The translations under genes were made by a program, and so were the position numbers. From contig JACDTU010000002.1 in NCBI GenBank assembly GCA_022376465.1, positions 2,108,001 to 2,172,000 on the forward strand: a stretch of DNA of 64,000 nt, given 5' to 3'. Position 1 is the first letter of the stretch. Each line of letters starts with the position of its first letter. The notes under the pieces are model-generated. The model was not told where the DNA came from and did no database searches. It saw nothing but the letters and a program-made list of their open reading frames with translations. Shown here piece after piece: positions 47,996 to 60,420 of the stretch. Source of the DNA: Cubamyces lactineus (taxonomy: Eukaryota > Basidiomycota > Agaricomycetes > Polyporales > Polyporaceae).

Positions 47996-48367
47996 GACTT
48001 GGCGTGCTTCAGACTCCGGCCCGATTCAGCAAGTATCATGCCCCCCTAGCGCTTTGTAATATGTTTTGTCGCGCGTCGAGTTCAGCGCAGAGAACGAGCA
48101 GGGCAGGACAGGCGGTGAAGGTGGCGGTGAGAGGAAGAGAGAAGGGTGAGAGCGCGCCTCGGGCCGTGCTTCCCCCGCATTCTCGTCCCGTCGATCGCGT
48201 TTAGGTTCGAGCCGGAGTCAATTCGTCGTCGTCGTCGTCGTCGCCGCCTGCAGTGCGTGTCCTCAACGTTCAATATCTGTGGGCTAGCATCGACTCGAGC
48301 CAGCATCCGAATTACTCAAGGCTGCGCAGCTTCGTCGCTCAAGTCGGGAAAGACTCAAAACAGCGAC
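47996..48367. promoter_or_regulatory. Divergent promoter region between VID28 and the ECM15-like gene
   Basis: About 370 bp between opposed starts. It contains a short CGT triplet repeat at 48224-48243, on the ECM15 leader side. No other element was assigned. Confidence 0.45.
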
Positions 48368-49044
48368 ATGTCTCAATCAACAACATCATCAAGCGACCTT
48401 TACGCTGTAGCAGGTCGGTCACGGCGCATTAAACGACGTTTTGCGTTCTGACGCCTTCGCGTTCGCCATGTAGACTTCTGTCTCGTGCCCATGGGGACTG
48501 GGGAGCCCTCAGTGCGACTTGTACGATTTTAGGCCTAGCGTAACGGGACTGATCGAACCCTTAGGTCGCGGAATACGTCGCTGAATGCGTGCGTGTCCTC
48601 GAGAAGACGGGGTTGAAATTTAAGGTATGGTCATCCTCACATGCACGAGAATAGCTGCTCATTGGTTGACAATATCACAGATGCAGTGAGCTCTCCTATT
48701 TCAATTCTTGCCGCTGTATGTACTGAGCAAATATGCTATCTTCGCGCTGATGCGCGTGTCGCAGTGGATATGGCACAAATCTCGGTACGTCGACGTGCTT
48801 AAAAGGTCACGGTGCATTGAGTTGCTGATACATACACGCATTAGAGGGCCCGTGGTCAGAGGTGATGCAAGCCATCCATGCGTGTCATGCCGCTGTGCAC
48901 GCGAAGGGTGCTCCATGCATTGCAACAGACATCCGGATTGGCACACGTGTAGATCGAGAGATCGCTCCAGGAACTGGCAATGAGGGCAAAGTCAAGCGAG
49001 TCGAAGAAATCCTGGCAAAGGATCGGGGTGTGGAGCAGCCATAA
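48368..49044 (+). CDS. ECM15: MTH1187/UPF0045-type thiamine-binding protein (Ecm15-like)
   Basis: This small ferredoxin-like-fold family binds thiamine; its cellular role is not firmly known. Six exons (48368-48413, 48474-48511, 48565-48624, 48681-48685, 48765-48784, 48845-49044) join to 122 residues, close to the family length. The protein reads ADFCLVPMGTGEPSVAEYVA, then VLEKTGLKFKMHGYGTNLEG, PWSEVMQAIHACHAAVHAKG, TDIRIGTRVDR and KVKRVEEIL. The MHGYGTNLEGPW block is the family signature, and it is rebuilt only if a 5-nt and a 20-nt exon are included. All junctions are GT-AG and keep frame. Confidence 0.88.
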
Positions 49045-49111
49045 CAATACATTATGCATTGTATACAATACTTCTCCCATATAACAGATGCATTAAATGA
49101 CAGCTACAGGT

Positions 49112-52100
49112 CTAGGGTGCATCGACTTCAGGACTATGAGCACGCTCTGTGGAAGACCTCTGCTCTTGATATTTCCTCAGCTGGTAGACTGCATTGCCGA
49201 TCTCTTTGCCTAAGGCAAGTGCAAGTGGCACAGGTACAGCATTACCAATCTGGCGCATTTTCTGTAGATTCTGTGTGAGTAGCTATGATATTGAGCAGGT
49301 CATGAGAAATCACTCACATCTGCAGCAATATCATTTGCACTCCTGTTGATGGACATAAACCTGTAGTGGTCAGGGAAGCCCTGAGCCCTTGCACACTCCC
49401 TGATGGTGACAATTCTTCTTTGCTGTGGGCATTGGTTAGTTAAGTGGTGGTGATAGAAGAAATAATCTTACCTCTGGGTGGATGACTTTGCCACCTTTGG
49501 CATTGGGAGCAATGGTGGTCATTGCAGTTAGAAATTGACCATTCTTGTTGATTCTTCCATAGAGTGCTGCCATAGCAAGTCAATTTACTTGCTTGTCCCA
49601 GAAACAGCTCATACTTACTGCGATATTGACTCTTCTGCTTCCCTGACTTGTCTAGGGCATGTCTGGGCTTGAGACAAGAAGGAAGATCTGTTGTTATAAC
49701 CTCAGAATCCCCATCTCATCTACAGAAATCTTCAAGAAAAGCAAACCTTCATGGCAGGCATCAGGTTTGATGGGCACATTCACAACCCTTCACAAACAGT
49801 AAGATAAATGTGGGTCATCATGATATTTTAACACACCTTTCAACCACCTTTGGAGGGTACCATCTGGTGTAATGGTCAGAGACCATGCCTTTACTGCTGG
49901 CTCTCAACCAACTTTGATAGCGACTGAGGGGAGGTAATGGATATTCCACAGGCTGACTGTAGCCAGGTAGTGGATCATTAGGCCTGGGAAGACAAGCCTT
50001 AACCTGAGCAATGCCTTGAGCTAGGCGACTTGCTGTCAGTAGGCGATCCTGCCTGGTGACATCCCTCTCAATATGAGGGTCAGTCCTAATGTTAGTGCAT
50101 TAGTATTATACCAGGCATGATGGGCTTGGCAACTTGCCAGTCAAATTTGGGCTATATTTATGAACAGTATGTATTAGTATAGACAATCTCAGTGCAACTA
50201 AGGAACTTACCAGGTCACCAATTGCTTCTTGCACTGTGACACAGGGGAGTGGTGCACACTGATGGTGGCTACCATCTCCTGCCTGCCTGGTTAAAGGTTG
50301 TACAACTTCCCCTGTAGGGAGGTTGACATTTTGAACAAGTGAGGGAAAGCAATACTGGGGGATTGGAAATGCAGGGAGTGGAACATCCCGGCGGGCACCC
50401 AGGAAGATAACACGTCTTCTACCTTGAGGTGCACCATAATGTCCAGCCTGGAGAACTCTGAAATGCACTTGATAACTGAAAACTCATGTCAGTCATGGCA
50501 AATCACAGAGATTTCATAACTCACCCCAATGTAGTTAGGGATGAGAGGATGAACTTGACAACACCCATCTTAATTCCATCCACAACCCTGTTGCCATCTT
50601 GCTTGCCACCCAGCTGGTAGGATAGCATGCCTACTACATTCTCCAGAAGGAAGAATGCTGGTCTGTAGAACTCCACATAGGAGATCATATTGCAGACCAA
50701 AGTACTCCTGGGGAAAGCATCAACAACACAGAAGACTCATATTGCATGGGATAACATACCGAACATCATCTGCTGTCTATAGACTTTTGCATTAGCCAGC
50801 TCTTTAACCACATCAGGGTTGCACTCACCCTATGATGGTTCATCAAAGAGAAACTCTGGCAAGGCGGGCCTAGGAAACAATATGAGACTAGTTATAATGC
50901 TTGAGGAGTATACTTACCGCCGCAGATGAACTCGACATCACCAGGTTGTGGCATCGGAGGCAGTTCTTCACATGATGTTCCATCAAGACTCCGTAGTGGT
51001 CTAGGAGAAATACCCTTTGCAGTCTGGATGGCATGCTCTAGGAGCTTATTTGTGCATTGGTTGTACACAACCGCATGGGGATGATTGAGCCTAAAAAAGG
51101 CATGAGACACGCCCGGGGATCAAACTCAATGCTCACCTGAAGGTTTTGGCCGCCCCTGGTGAAAACTCAACCGCCCATTTGGTTTGGATCTGTCCAGACA
51201 TCTCCAAACCCGTGGAGAGGCCTCCTGCACCTGAATTGGGTGTCAGCTCAGCATACACTCCAGCTGTAGGTCAAAGACTCACCTGCAAAGAGTTCCAAGC
51301 ACCGAAGAGGCCCCATGCTCTTCAGAAGCCTGTCCCTCTCTGCCTCCTGCTGCATGACAGCAGACAGGCATATGTCACATTGATCAAGACTTGGGCTAGG
51401 CGACAGGGGACGCAGATCGTCAGGGGAGGCGACCCTCATCGACTGTGAATCGAGGTCGCAGTAGAAGCGATTATCCGCGCGAACGAACGCCTCCTTTTCC
51501 CATGGCGAGGATGGACTCGCCACAAATGCCTTGCCGGAGATATGTGCCAAGGGAACGGTGGTGTACACCTCCGTTCGGAACAATCTCCGCTATCCCCCAA
51601 CAGGGTGAGCGTAAACCCACAACGCGAGGAGAGCGTCAACTTACATTGTCCAGCTGAACAGGACTCCCTTGGTCGTCAAGCCGGTCAGTGACGGAATCGT
51701 AGCGTCCAAAATGCCGCACCCTTGCCCGGGACACTTGGCCGCTGTCAGTCCGAATGAAGGCGGTGATTTGCACGATAGCGAGGAGACCGTTATCTTGACC
51801 GGGAACGTGAAGGTAGACGAAGTCGTGAACGTGGTACAAGACCCCATCACAGGCCATGGCGTCGCCCTCCATCTCAACCCACTGAGCCTTCTCCTCCTCC
51901 ACAACAGCGAGGCCGCAAGCAACGCAAGGCTGCGATGGCTTGCACTTCGAGAGCGCCGAGGTGATATCCTCGGCAGGCATCTCGACGAGGGCGCACTTGT
52001 CACTATCCCATGTCAAACTACAGAAAACGAGTTTCAGCATCAACTTAGTATAACGCGGACTCCGTGATGAACCTACCCGACGAAGAACCTGTTCAGTTCA

Positions 52101-54014
52101 CCGTAACAGTCGTCCAGTGGTACTGGCTCGCTCCGAGGCCATGGCTGAACATGGCAGTGTGAGTAGATACACTCAAGTGGGAGGTCGTCGCACGACTTCA
52201 GCCAGAAAAGGCCCCTTGAATGTGCCGCCTCCTGCAGCAAGGTTTGGCAGCCGTGCTGCAGCCACTGAGCGTGGAACTTCTTGCGCATCTTGCCCGAACG
52301 GTCCCGTTCGTCGAACATATAGTTAATTTTGCAGAACCTATCAGAGGGTGAGGACACTCAAGGGACTTAGCCACTGATCGTCGTACCACTTAGTGTCAGC
52401 GAGGACATTGTCCGGACAACGGGCTTGCGACGACTCTGCATTCCTCGCTCTGACGTGGTCCTGATCCTGGCCTGGCTCGACGATTACGATGTCGCCAGCC
52501 TAGGTATCGCGTGTTAGCAAAACAGCACGACGCGCGCGGGGGAGGGGGGTCACAAACCATATACGTCTCACCGTCAATGACGACCTGACTGTAGTAGCCA
52601 GGCGCCGTCATCGAGTTATCGACCCATTGGATCGACACGGGATCTGTGTGATGCACTCTGCCTGCACGTTCCTCGCGAGCCGCCGTTTCAGATATCGATG
52701 GGATTTCTGCAACTCGCATCGCCTGCTTGAACAGCTTCTGGGCGACGGTTCGCACACGAGGTGTAATACATGTCTGGTTTCTGTGTTGAAGAACAACCTT
52801 CTCGAGGTCCTTGGGATTCCTGGAACGCTTGGGGCGTTTGACAGACAGATTAGGTTCGCGCACGGTGACGCCGGGGTACAGAGTCTGCATGACTTTAGAG
52901 TGCTGCAGCCGCCGATGGAAGGTCGGATGATCATCGTGGATCTTGTCGAGTACATATAATAGATATGAAACCTAGGGACCAATGAGAATTTCAACAAGTT
53001 CAGCAGATAGAAACTTACTACAGCATCAGTCGTGAGATCCCTTTCCTCAAAGCGTACAGCGAAGTTGTCATAGGACGGTCGGAGTGGATCATCGTCCGTG
53101 GGTGGGGAGTTGAGCGAGCACAAGATATCTGAGGCGCTAGCCCGGTAGTCCGCGTTGACGGTAGAGAGAAGTCCCTGCACGACATGATGGAGAGTCCATG
53201 CTTGGCGATAGTATGGGGCGTAGACGGTGGAAGGGCGTCGCAGGATGTACCAGGCGAACTTGGTACGAAGGTACACGTTCCTGCGACAATTCAGAGAGTG
53301 GCAAGGACGCGAAGTGAAACAACTTACGAATCAATCACAAAAGCGCCGTGCTCCTTTGAAATGAAGTGAGCGTCGCACTCTAGTATCGTCGAGAGCTGCA
53401 ATTTCTGGGGGCCCGCCCCGATATCGCCCATGCTCTCCAAGTCGTCTTCATCCTCGTCGTCGCTGTCAGATTCGACAACAACGTCTACTGTACCCACCGC
53501 AACCCAGGTGGCGGAGTCGGCATCATCATCCCAGACAAGAAGTCGCTCGAAGGGGATGAAAGCTTTTGTCTCCGCATCAAACACCGAAAAATCTTCAAGC
53601 GTTCGCATAGGAACTGTATCATCGTCTTCTTCCGGGGCGCTTTCGCCGCGAAGACGAACTTCCAAATCCTCCGTAATCTCGTCGCCAACAGGCTCGTAGG
53701 TGCGCACCCCTACAGCCACAACTCACTAATTGTGGTCAGAATAACAGGACAACCGTTCTCACCAGGCACACTACGGCCAATTGGTCAGCATGTACTAATG
53801 ATACGGACAGCGACGCGTGAGACGTACCGTGCAACTCTCCGGGGAACCTCAACGTAGACGGCGTTCACACTCTGTCGCCGGACTCCATCTGATTAGGCTG
53901 GCATATTAATCCTAGCCATCTACGGAATTCGCTATGGTTCAGACCTTTGGGCGATCTCATCTTCTTGACACTGACGGCCTCCTCCTCTTGCAAGGTATCC
54001 CCATGTCGTTTCAT
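49112..54014 (-). CDS. DNMT1: DNMT1-type DNA (cytosine-5) methyltransferase with RFTS and BAH domains
   Basis: Dnmt1-type enzymes restore CG methylation after replication. The start MKRHGDTLQEEEAVSVKKMR leads through an 8-nt exon into VRTYEPVGDEITEDLEVRL and the replication-foci domain, whose hallmark is LRTKFAWYILRRPSTVYAPY. Two BAH-like regions follow (GYYSQVVIDGETYM to FCKINYMFDERDRSGKMRKK; HVHDFVYLHVPGQDNGLLAI). The catalytic domain has motif I CLELFAGAGGLSTGLE, motif IV GGPPCQSFSLMNHH with the catalytic Cys, motif VI FFLLENVVGM, motif VIII QAGHYGAPQGRRRVIFLGAR, motif IX TIRECARAQGFPDHYRFM, and motif X QIGNAVPVPLALALGKEIG, so it appears intact. The catalytic half (49112 to about 51130) is clearly more AT-rich than the rest. 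It shares a divergent promoter region with MCM7. Confidence 0.93.
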
Positions 54015-54554
54015 TCTGAAAACAGGCTTAGCAAGGTGCTTCATTATACTGATGCGGTTGGATGCACACCTCATGAATGCCCAAGTTCGTGTCCAACGGG
54101 TCGCGTCAACCTGCGCCCGCGCGAGAAGTAGTTCGGGATGCTCGACAGAGATGCACTTAGTTCTGCTGGTGCAGGAGTCCTAGACTACCGAGAGCAATGT
54201 TGGGCGAGTATCTTGCCGGCGTCCGTCGAAGCAAAGCAGTCGAAGTAGTCGTACAGAGTGTAAGTAGTACAGTGACTTTGAGATTGCCAGAGAACAAAGT
54301 GGATGAGGTCCAGGCAATCAGTTCAGCGTGTTATGTACCAGAATGAGCGTACAGGGAAAAGCCAGGGTTGTAGATCAGACAAGCGGCAGAAGCGAACACG
54401 GTTGTACGCGCATATGCACACGGCCCTGAGGACGATCATTTGGCGCCTATGCTTGCACTCCCGACGCGTCGTGTCACAATACGGTCACACACCCTGGCAC
54501 GCTTCTCTCACCACCTCTTCCACCACCACCGTTCTCCGCGACGCGTCTGCGGCC
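54015..54554. promoter_or_regulatory. Divergent promoter region between DNMT1 and MCM7
   Basis: The 540 bp between opposed start codons lie between two genes of DNA replication and maintenance methylation. Several ACGCGT-like sequences occur (for example near 54464-54469 as GACGCGTC and 54537-54547 as GCGACGCGTCT). These match the core of the yeast MluI cell-cycle box (ACGCGT) bound by MBF, which drives S-phase genes. That the element works here is inference. Confidence 0.55.
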
Positions 54555-57327
54555 ATGTCTCTCCCTGTCGTCACGATTGATGTCGACTATGATGCAGAGA
54601 AAGGTATTTTTGATTAAGAATACGCGTCACTGCCGCCTAACATCTAGTCAGAGCGCATCAAACAGTTCCTCTCAACATTCACTAGCCAAGACAAGGACCT
54701 GGTCGATGGCATGGCCGACATCGACCTACACGATGACGACGGCACTCATACAAGGACTAAAAACATCAAATACATGAACCAACTGGTTAGCAACTGTATG
54801 CCTAGGCTATACTCGTTCCTGACTTCGCATGCAGCAAAGAATAGCCAATCGGGAGCAGGAGATGTTGGTCATCGACCTCGAGGATATCTCAGAGGTGCGT
54901 GAAATCGACTCAAATTCTGATAAGAAGGCCATTGAACGTACAACAGCACGAGCGCACAGTTGCGGAACTCGTGTCTAGGATACGCAGGAATGCACGTCGC
55001 TATGTCTCGCTCTTCAGCGATGTCGTGGACGAGCTCATGCCTCAACCAACGAAGGATATAAGCGAGCATGACGAAGTCATCGATGTCATCCTTCATCAGC
55101 GAAGAGAAAGAAACGAGCGTATGGAGGGTGTGCAGGAGGGCTTCCCAGCACATCTGTTGAGACGATAGTGAGTACCTTCCATGTTCTGTGTGGCTCTCAC
55201 TACCTATCTCTAACTCTCACAAGCAACCTATACTTCCAACCACTCCGTTCAGACATCGCTATGGCTGTACGTGACGTCAAAGGCGCTCACCTAGGCAAGC
55301 TTATCACCGTGCGAGGTATCGTCACGCGTGTCTCAGAAGTCAAGCCTCTCCTTCGAGTGAATGCGTACACATGCGATATCTGTGGCTCTGAAACCTTCCA
55401 AGATATATCCAGGAAGGACTTCCAACCCATTCTCGATTGTCAGAATGAGGCAGAATGCAAGAAGAACGGAATTCACGGCACGTTGCACATGCAAACGCGA
55501 GCATGCCGCTTCAGCCCATTCCAGGAGGTTAAGATCCAAGAGATGGTGAGTCTCGATGTCTGTAATCGTAGTCTCTACTAACTGCGTCCTAGGCCGACCA
55601 AGTACCCGTAGGACATATTCCGCGCTCGATGACAGTGCATGTCCATGGTTCTCTGACACGTCAAATGAGCCCGGGGGATATCGTTCACCTCGGAGGCATC
55701 TTCCTACCCATCCCGTACACGGGATACCAGGCCATTCGCGCTGGTCTCCTTACTGACACATACCTAGAGGCGCACCACATCCATCAGCTCAAGAAGCAGT
55801 ACAGCGCCATGGAGATTACACCCGAGATTCAGCGCGCCATCGACAGCTTGAGGGATGACCCACAGTTATATATGAAGCTTGCTCAGAGCATTGCACCAGA
55901 GATTTACGGGCACTTGGATGTGAAGAAAGCGCTGCTTCTACTCTTGGTTGGAGGCGTGACGAAATCGATGGGTGACGGGATGAAAATCCGTGGCGACATC
56001 AACATATGTCTCATGGGTGACCCCGGTGTGGCGAAGTCTCAACTCCTCAAGTACATATCTAAGGTCGCGCCTCGGGGTGTTTACACGACTGGTCGGGGTT
56101 CGTCGGGTGTTGGTCTCACAGCTGCTGTCATGCGCGACCCAGTTACCGATGAGATGGTCCTCGGTGCGTTTCTCCAGTAAATAGCACGCATTGCCGACCA
56201 CTAATCTTGCTCGCATAGAGGGCGGTGCCCTTGTCCTGGCCGATAACGGGATTTGCTGCATCGATGAGTTCGACAAGATGGAGGAATCCGATCGAACCGC
56301 AATCCACGAAGTGATGGAGCAGCAAACCATCTCGATCTCGAAGGCTGGCATCTCTACTACTCTCAACGCACGCACTTCCATTCTTGCCGCAGCAAACCCG
56401 CTGTATGGACGATACAACCCGAAGATCTCCCCGGTTGAAAATATCAATTTGCCCGCCGCGCTACTATCTCGTTTCGATCTGCTGTTCCTCATCCTCGACA
56501 AGCCCACGCGCGAGGACGATGAGCATTTGGCCGAGCACGTTACATACGTGCATATGCACAATACCCACCCGGAGTTCGACTTCGAGCTCATTGATCAAAC
56601 TCTCATCCGGTGCGTCTTACCTTCGAGCCGTGCGCTCACTCGATTTAATATCGTTCATAGGCATTATATCGCGCGTGCACGCGAGCATCGCCCAACAGTT
56701 CCTGCCGAAGTGTCCAACTACATCGTCGAGACGTACGTACGCCTCCGCAAGGTCTCCAAGGACGATGAGGCGCAGAAGAAGTCGCACACTTACACCTCTG
56801 CGCGTACGCTCTTGGGTGTCTTGCGTCTCGCGCAGGCGCTAGCCCGCCTCCGCTTCTCCAACGAAGTCGCCCATGCGGATGTGGACGAGGCTCTGCGCCT
56901 CATGGAAGTGAGTAAGCGGAGCCTTGCGGATGATGAGGACGAGTCCCACGACCACGACCGCTCCGACGTCAGCAAGATCTTCCGCCTCATCAAGGAAATG
57001 GCGAAGCAGGCGCAAGCGGGCAAGAAGGGTCGTCGCACGCGGGGAACGAAACGTCTCGGCCGCGGCCCGCAAGGCGAGCGCGAGATGGATGTCGATAGCG
57101 ACGAAGAGGATGATGCGGAGGAGCTGTCGATGGTCGACATCCGATCCCGCGTGCTGACGAGTGGCTTCACGGAAGCTCAGCTTATGGAGACGATCATCGA
57201 GGTGAGTTGAGGTATCTCCAACGACTGCAACTGCTGGAGCTGACATTGGTCTCTACAGTACGAGCGTCTGGACGTCTGGACCCGCGTGGCGAATAACTTA
57301 AAACTACGCTTCATTGAGAGTGATTAG
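54555..57327 (+). CDS. MCM7: Replicative helicase subunit Mcm7
   Basis: Mcm7 is one of six AAA+ subunits of the MCM2-7 ring that unwinds DNA at forks. The N-terminal exons give [19 protein letters not shown] sequence, then [10 protein letters not shown], the OB-fold region [20 protein letters not shown], and a zinc-finger-like CDIC...C....EC. The ATPase core has [20 protein letters not shown], Walker [29 protein letters not shown], Walker [10 protein letters not shown], sensor [10 protein letters not shown] and arginine finger [11 protein letters not shown] Lys/Arg-rich, then acidic, linker ([18 protein letters not shown]) precedes the C-terminal winged helix ([20 protein letters not shown]). 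Introns are short and GT-AG. The first ATG at 54555 begins [13 protein letters not shown], typical of fungal Mcm7. Confidence 0.96.
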
Positions 57328-57519
57328 GGTGTGGTTGTATCGAATATCTCTCCCTAGATCTCTTGTAGGTTATTCTCCTTCCGCATGTTCTACAATTCTT
57401 GCTGTCTTTGTGGTGCCATTGTACTATTATGTATTGCATAAATACCATCCGTCTTCCCGCGTAGCTCAAGATGAATACAAACCGCCGGTGCCAACAGATG
57501 TAACCATCGAAGACCCCAA

Positions 57520-60420
57520 TTACCGCGTCTCCGACGCATGCTCCCAGCTGCTACCACTGCCGCTACCGCTCCCAGGGCTATCTGCGCGCTCCTTGTCCAC
57601 CTCCACAGGTGACTCCGGCTCATCTCTATAGCGTTCCTTCCGCGTACTACCAGTAGGCGAATCGTCGTCGTCCAGGAACCCAGAATGTAGACCGCTCTCC
57701 AATCCCGGGGAGATCGCATGAGGCCGGAGCGCAGTTTCCTCGTCTGCGTCCTCGTCGTCCGACACCTCTCCAAACGCGTCGTAGAGCTCCTTGGTCTGTC
57801 GCGGGGGACGGGAACCGGACGTGCCACGGTCGAGCGCGCTCATGGCCATGTCGTCGCCCCCAGGCAGAGTCGAGTAGTTCGCACGGCGCGTCCGGAGGAC
57901 AGCACGCCGCCAGAAGAACACGCCGACACCTATGCCGAAGAGCGCGACTGCGCCGATGGCGACGAAGAACCACATCTGGTTCTCGACGAGCTTCGAAAGG
58001 TCGGAGAACCAGCCTTCGTCTGGCGTGGCTGTGATAGTGGGAGTCGCGGTTTCGGTCGACTCAGCCACGTCCTCTGCAACATCGGTCGGTGCGGAAGTGG
58101 GGGATGGTGTGGCCGTGGACGAGAAGGCAGGTTTGTGCTTCTCGCCCTCTGCATCACCGTGGTCGCCGGGTAGGTGCTCAGTAGGACGGGGAATGGTCTT
58201 TGAGCTGGTACTCGACGTGGTGATAGTGGTCACAGGGTCGTCGTTCACAGAAGGCGGCGGCGGGAGGACATCTTCGACGAGGGGCACCTGGTAAAGCCTG
58301 ATATCCTTCCCAGCGTCCAACACGGATCCCCAGACGGTCATAGTCCATCCAAGGAACACACCCGACTCCTCTTCCCTTCGCTGATCGGATACGCGGATGG
58401 TCCAGTCGCCTACCGGGTTCTCGTCCCTAGAACAAGATTGAGGTCCGGTCATGCATGACCACAAGGATGAATACATACCAATGCTTGACAGTCATGAAGG
58501 TCCATCCAGGATACCCTGTCTTAGCGTTATCGCTGTTGCGCCGCGAAGCCAGGATGCTCCGTATGCCATTCGGACTGACGAGCTCGACCTCTACGTCCCC
58601 TCGACGGGTGTGGGTGATCCAGACCTTTACGGTGATGTGTTCGAGCTTCTCAAAGTTGTGTTGCTCCAACATCTCCTGAGTGATCGTGATCTTGCTCTCG
58701 ATTCCATCGGGTGGAATGGGCTCCCCACCGTTGGCGTTCTCGAACGAATCCATAGTGCCGTTGTTGAGCTGCACGACGGGCAGGTCGATCCATGCTTGTG
58801 GCTTCACTGGCTGCCAATCCTGCGCCGCCCTGACGAACTCGTGGCCATTGAGACCACCGTATCCATACTTGTAGCTGTACCATCTTCCAGCGGCGGTAGG
58901 TTCCCAATCGGGATCGTCGGGGTTCACCTGGACGGCAGTTCGCACGCATAGGTGCTGGATGTCGCGCCAGCTCAGGTCGGGACTATGGAACATGTATTAG
59001 TCGAATGACTTATGCCTGCATAGCATCGGACCTACCGCGCCTGGAGAGCAAGAGCGAAAACACCGGCAGCGTTCGGCGCAGCAGCTGATGTTCCGCCATG
59101 CGAACTGGAGCACTTGTCCTTGCCCCGATCTGTGGTGGTCTGGTGTAGCGCATAGGCATACTGTCAATGATTGACAAGCCGGCATTTCGATATTAGGCAT
59201 ACGCACAATATAGTTGCCGCTACCAGATGTGTATGCAACAATCATGTTGGCAGCACATGCTTCAGAGTACTCGGGGTGGAACCCTTTGTAGTCGATAGCT
59301 GCGACAGTCACCGAGAATATACTGTTGGTGTAGCCATCGAAATTGCACTGATCGCCACTCCGACCACCGTTGCCACTAGCGAAAACGAAGACCGAGCCTT
59401 TGCCTCCGCGGCCTTGTTGAATGCCGTTGACCATAGCTTTCTTGATGAGATACCCTGGCCCTTCCATGGACCTGCCGTCATCGGGAGGACCCCAGCTGCA
59501 AGAGTATATGGACGTATTCTGGTAGTCGTAGTTCAAGGCGGCGGCCTCGTCGATGTCCGAGATTGGCCCAGAGAGGATACGGATGCCAGCAACCTGGGAG
59601 TCGTAGGCAATACCAACCCCACAGACGTCGTTCTTCACAGCGGCGATTTGACCCGCGCAACGAGTTCCGTGATGATCGTCGAATAGCACAGGTGTGGGCA
59701 GGTCCGTATGGTCGTTGTAATCGTACGAACCATAAGCGTACTGGCATATCCCTGTCAGACCGAACTGGTTACAAAGGAGTTCCTATGTCGACCTACGAAG
59801 TTTGCAGCCAGGTCGTCACTGGTATAATCCAAGCCATCGTCGACTAGGGCGGTGATGACGCCTTTCCCAGTGATGCCCATGTCCCAGAGAGGTGTGACGT
59901 TCATCATATGCTCCGGGTAGTCGTCGTTGACAATATGCCATTGCTTTGTGAACAGTGGATCGTGGATATCAAGACGCTGAGCAACCTCGGAGGCAGTCTC
60001 GAGGTCCTCGGGTGGAGAAATGGGTGGCGGAGCACGCTTAACGCGTTGGCGAAGGGTCTGAGGGAATACGTTCTTGACAGAAGATGCCACCCTCCGTCGT
60101 TGCAGCACGTCCTCCGACCTTGGTAGAACATATGAATCGCCGGTAGACTGCCTAAGTTCCTTTAAAGAGCGTAGGATAGGATCCGAGTCTCTTTTCCTCA
60201 GGCCTTTGGGTATCCGGACAAGCCAGTGGTCCGCAAGCTCTCCCGCTTGCTCCACAACCTCGACGCCCAAGGTTCTTGCACACTCCGCCAGCGAAGCTCC
60301 AGCTCGAGGGTCGTGTTCTAGGACATAGTAGTCATGGGTGTCATAGTAGCGTTTTGCGGGCGCCAGAGCCAAGACGGATTGGATGGCCAGCAAGAGAGAA
60401 AGCGGAAGAGGAAGACGCAT
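57520..60420 (-). CDS. KEX2: Kexin, Golgi proprotein convertase
   Basis: Kex2 is a calcium-dependent subtilisin-type protease of the late Golgi that cuts secreted precursors after dibasic sites. The signal peptide MRLPLPLSLLLAIQSVLALA is followed by a prodomain ending near RQRVKR. The catalytic Asp lies in ITALVDDGLD, the His in FDDHHGTRCAG, the oxyanion Asn in FASGNGG, and the Ser in SHGGTSAAAPNAAG, with CSWGPPDDG between. A P-domain follows (EHITVKVWITHTRRGDVEVE, GDWTIRVSDQ). A Ser/Thr/Pro-rich stalk leads to one membrane span, MWFFVAIGAVALFGIGVGVF. The cytosolic tail has KELYDAF next to an acidic run (SDDEDADEE), resembling the aromatic/acidic Golgi-retrieval signal of yeast Kex2. It converges with MCM7 (192 bp between stops). 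Confidence 0.95.

Noticed and set aside
48224..48243. CGT triplet repeat upstream of the ECM15-like gene
   Set aside because: It is only six to seven units in a GC-rich leader; ordinary microsatellite, no sign of function.
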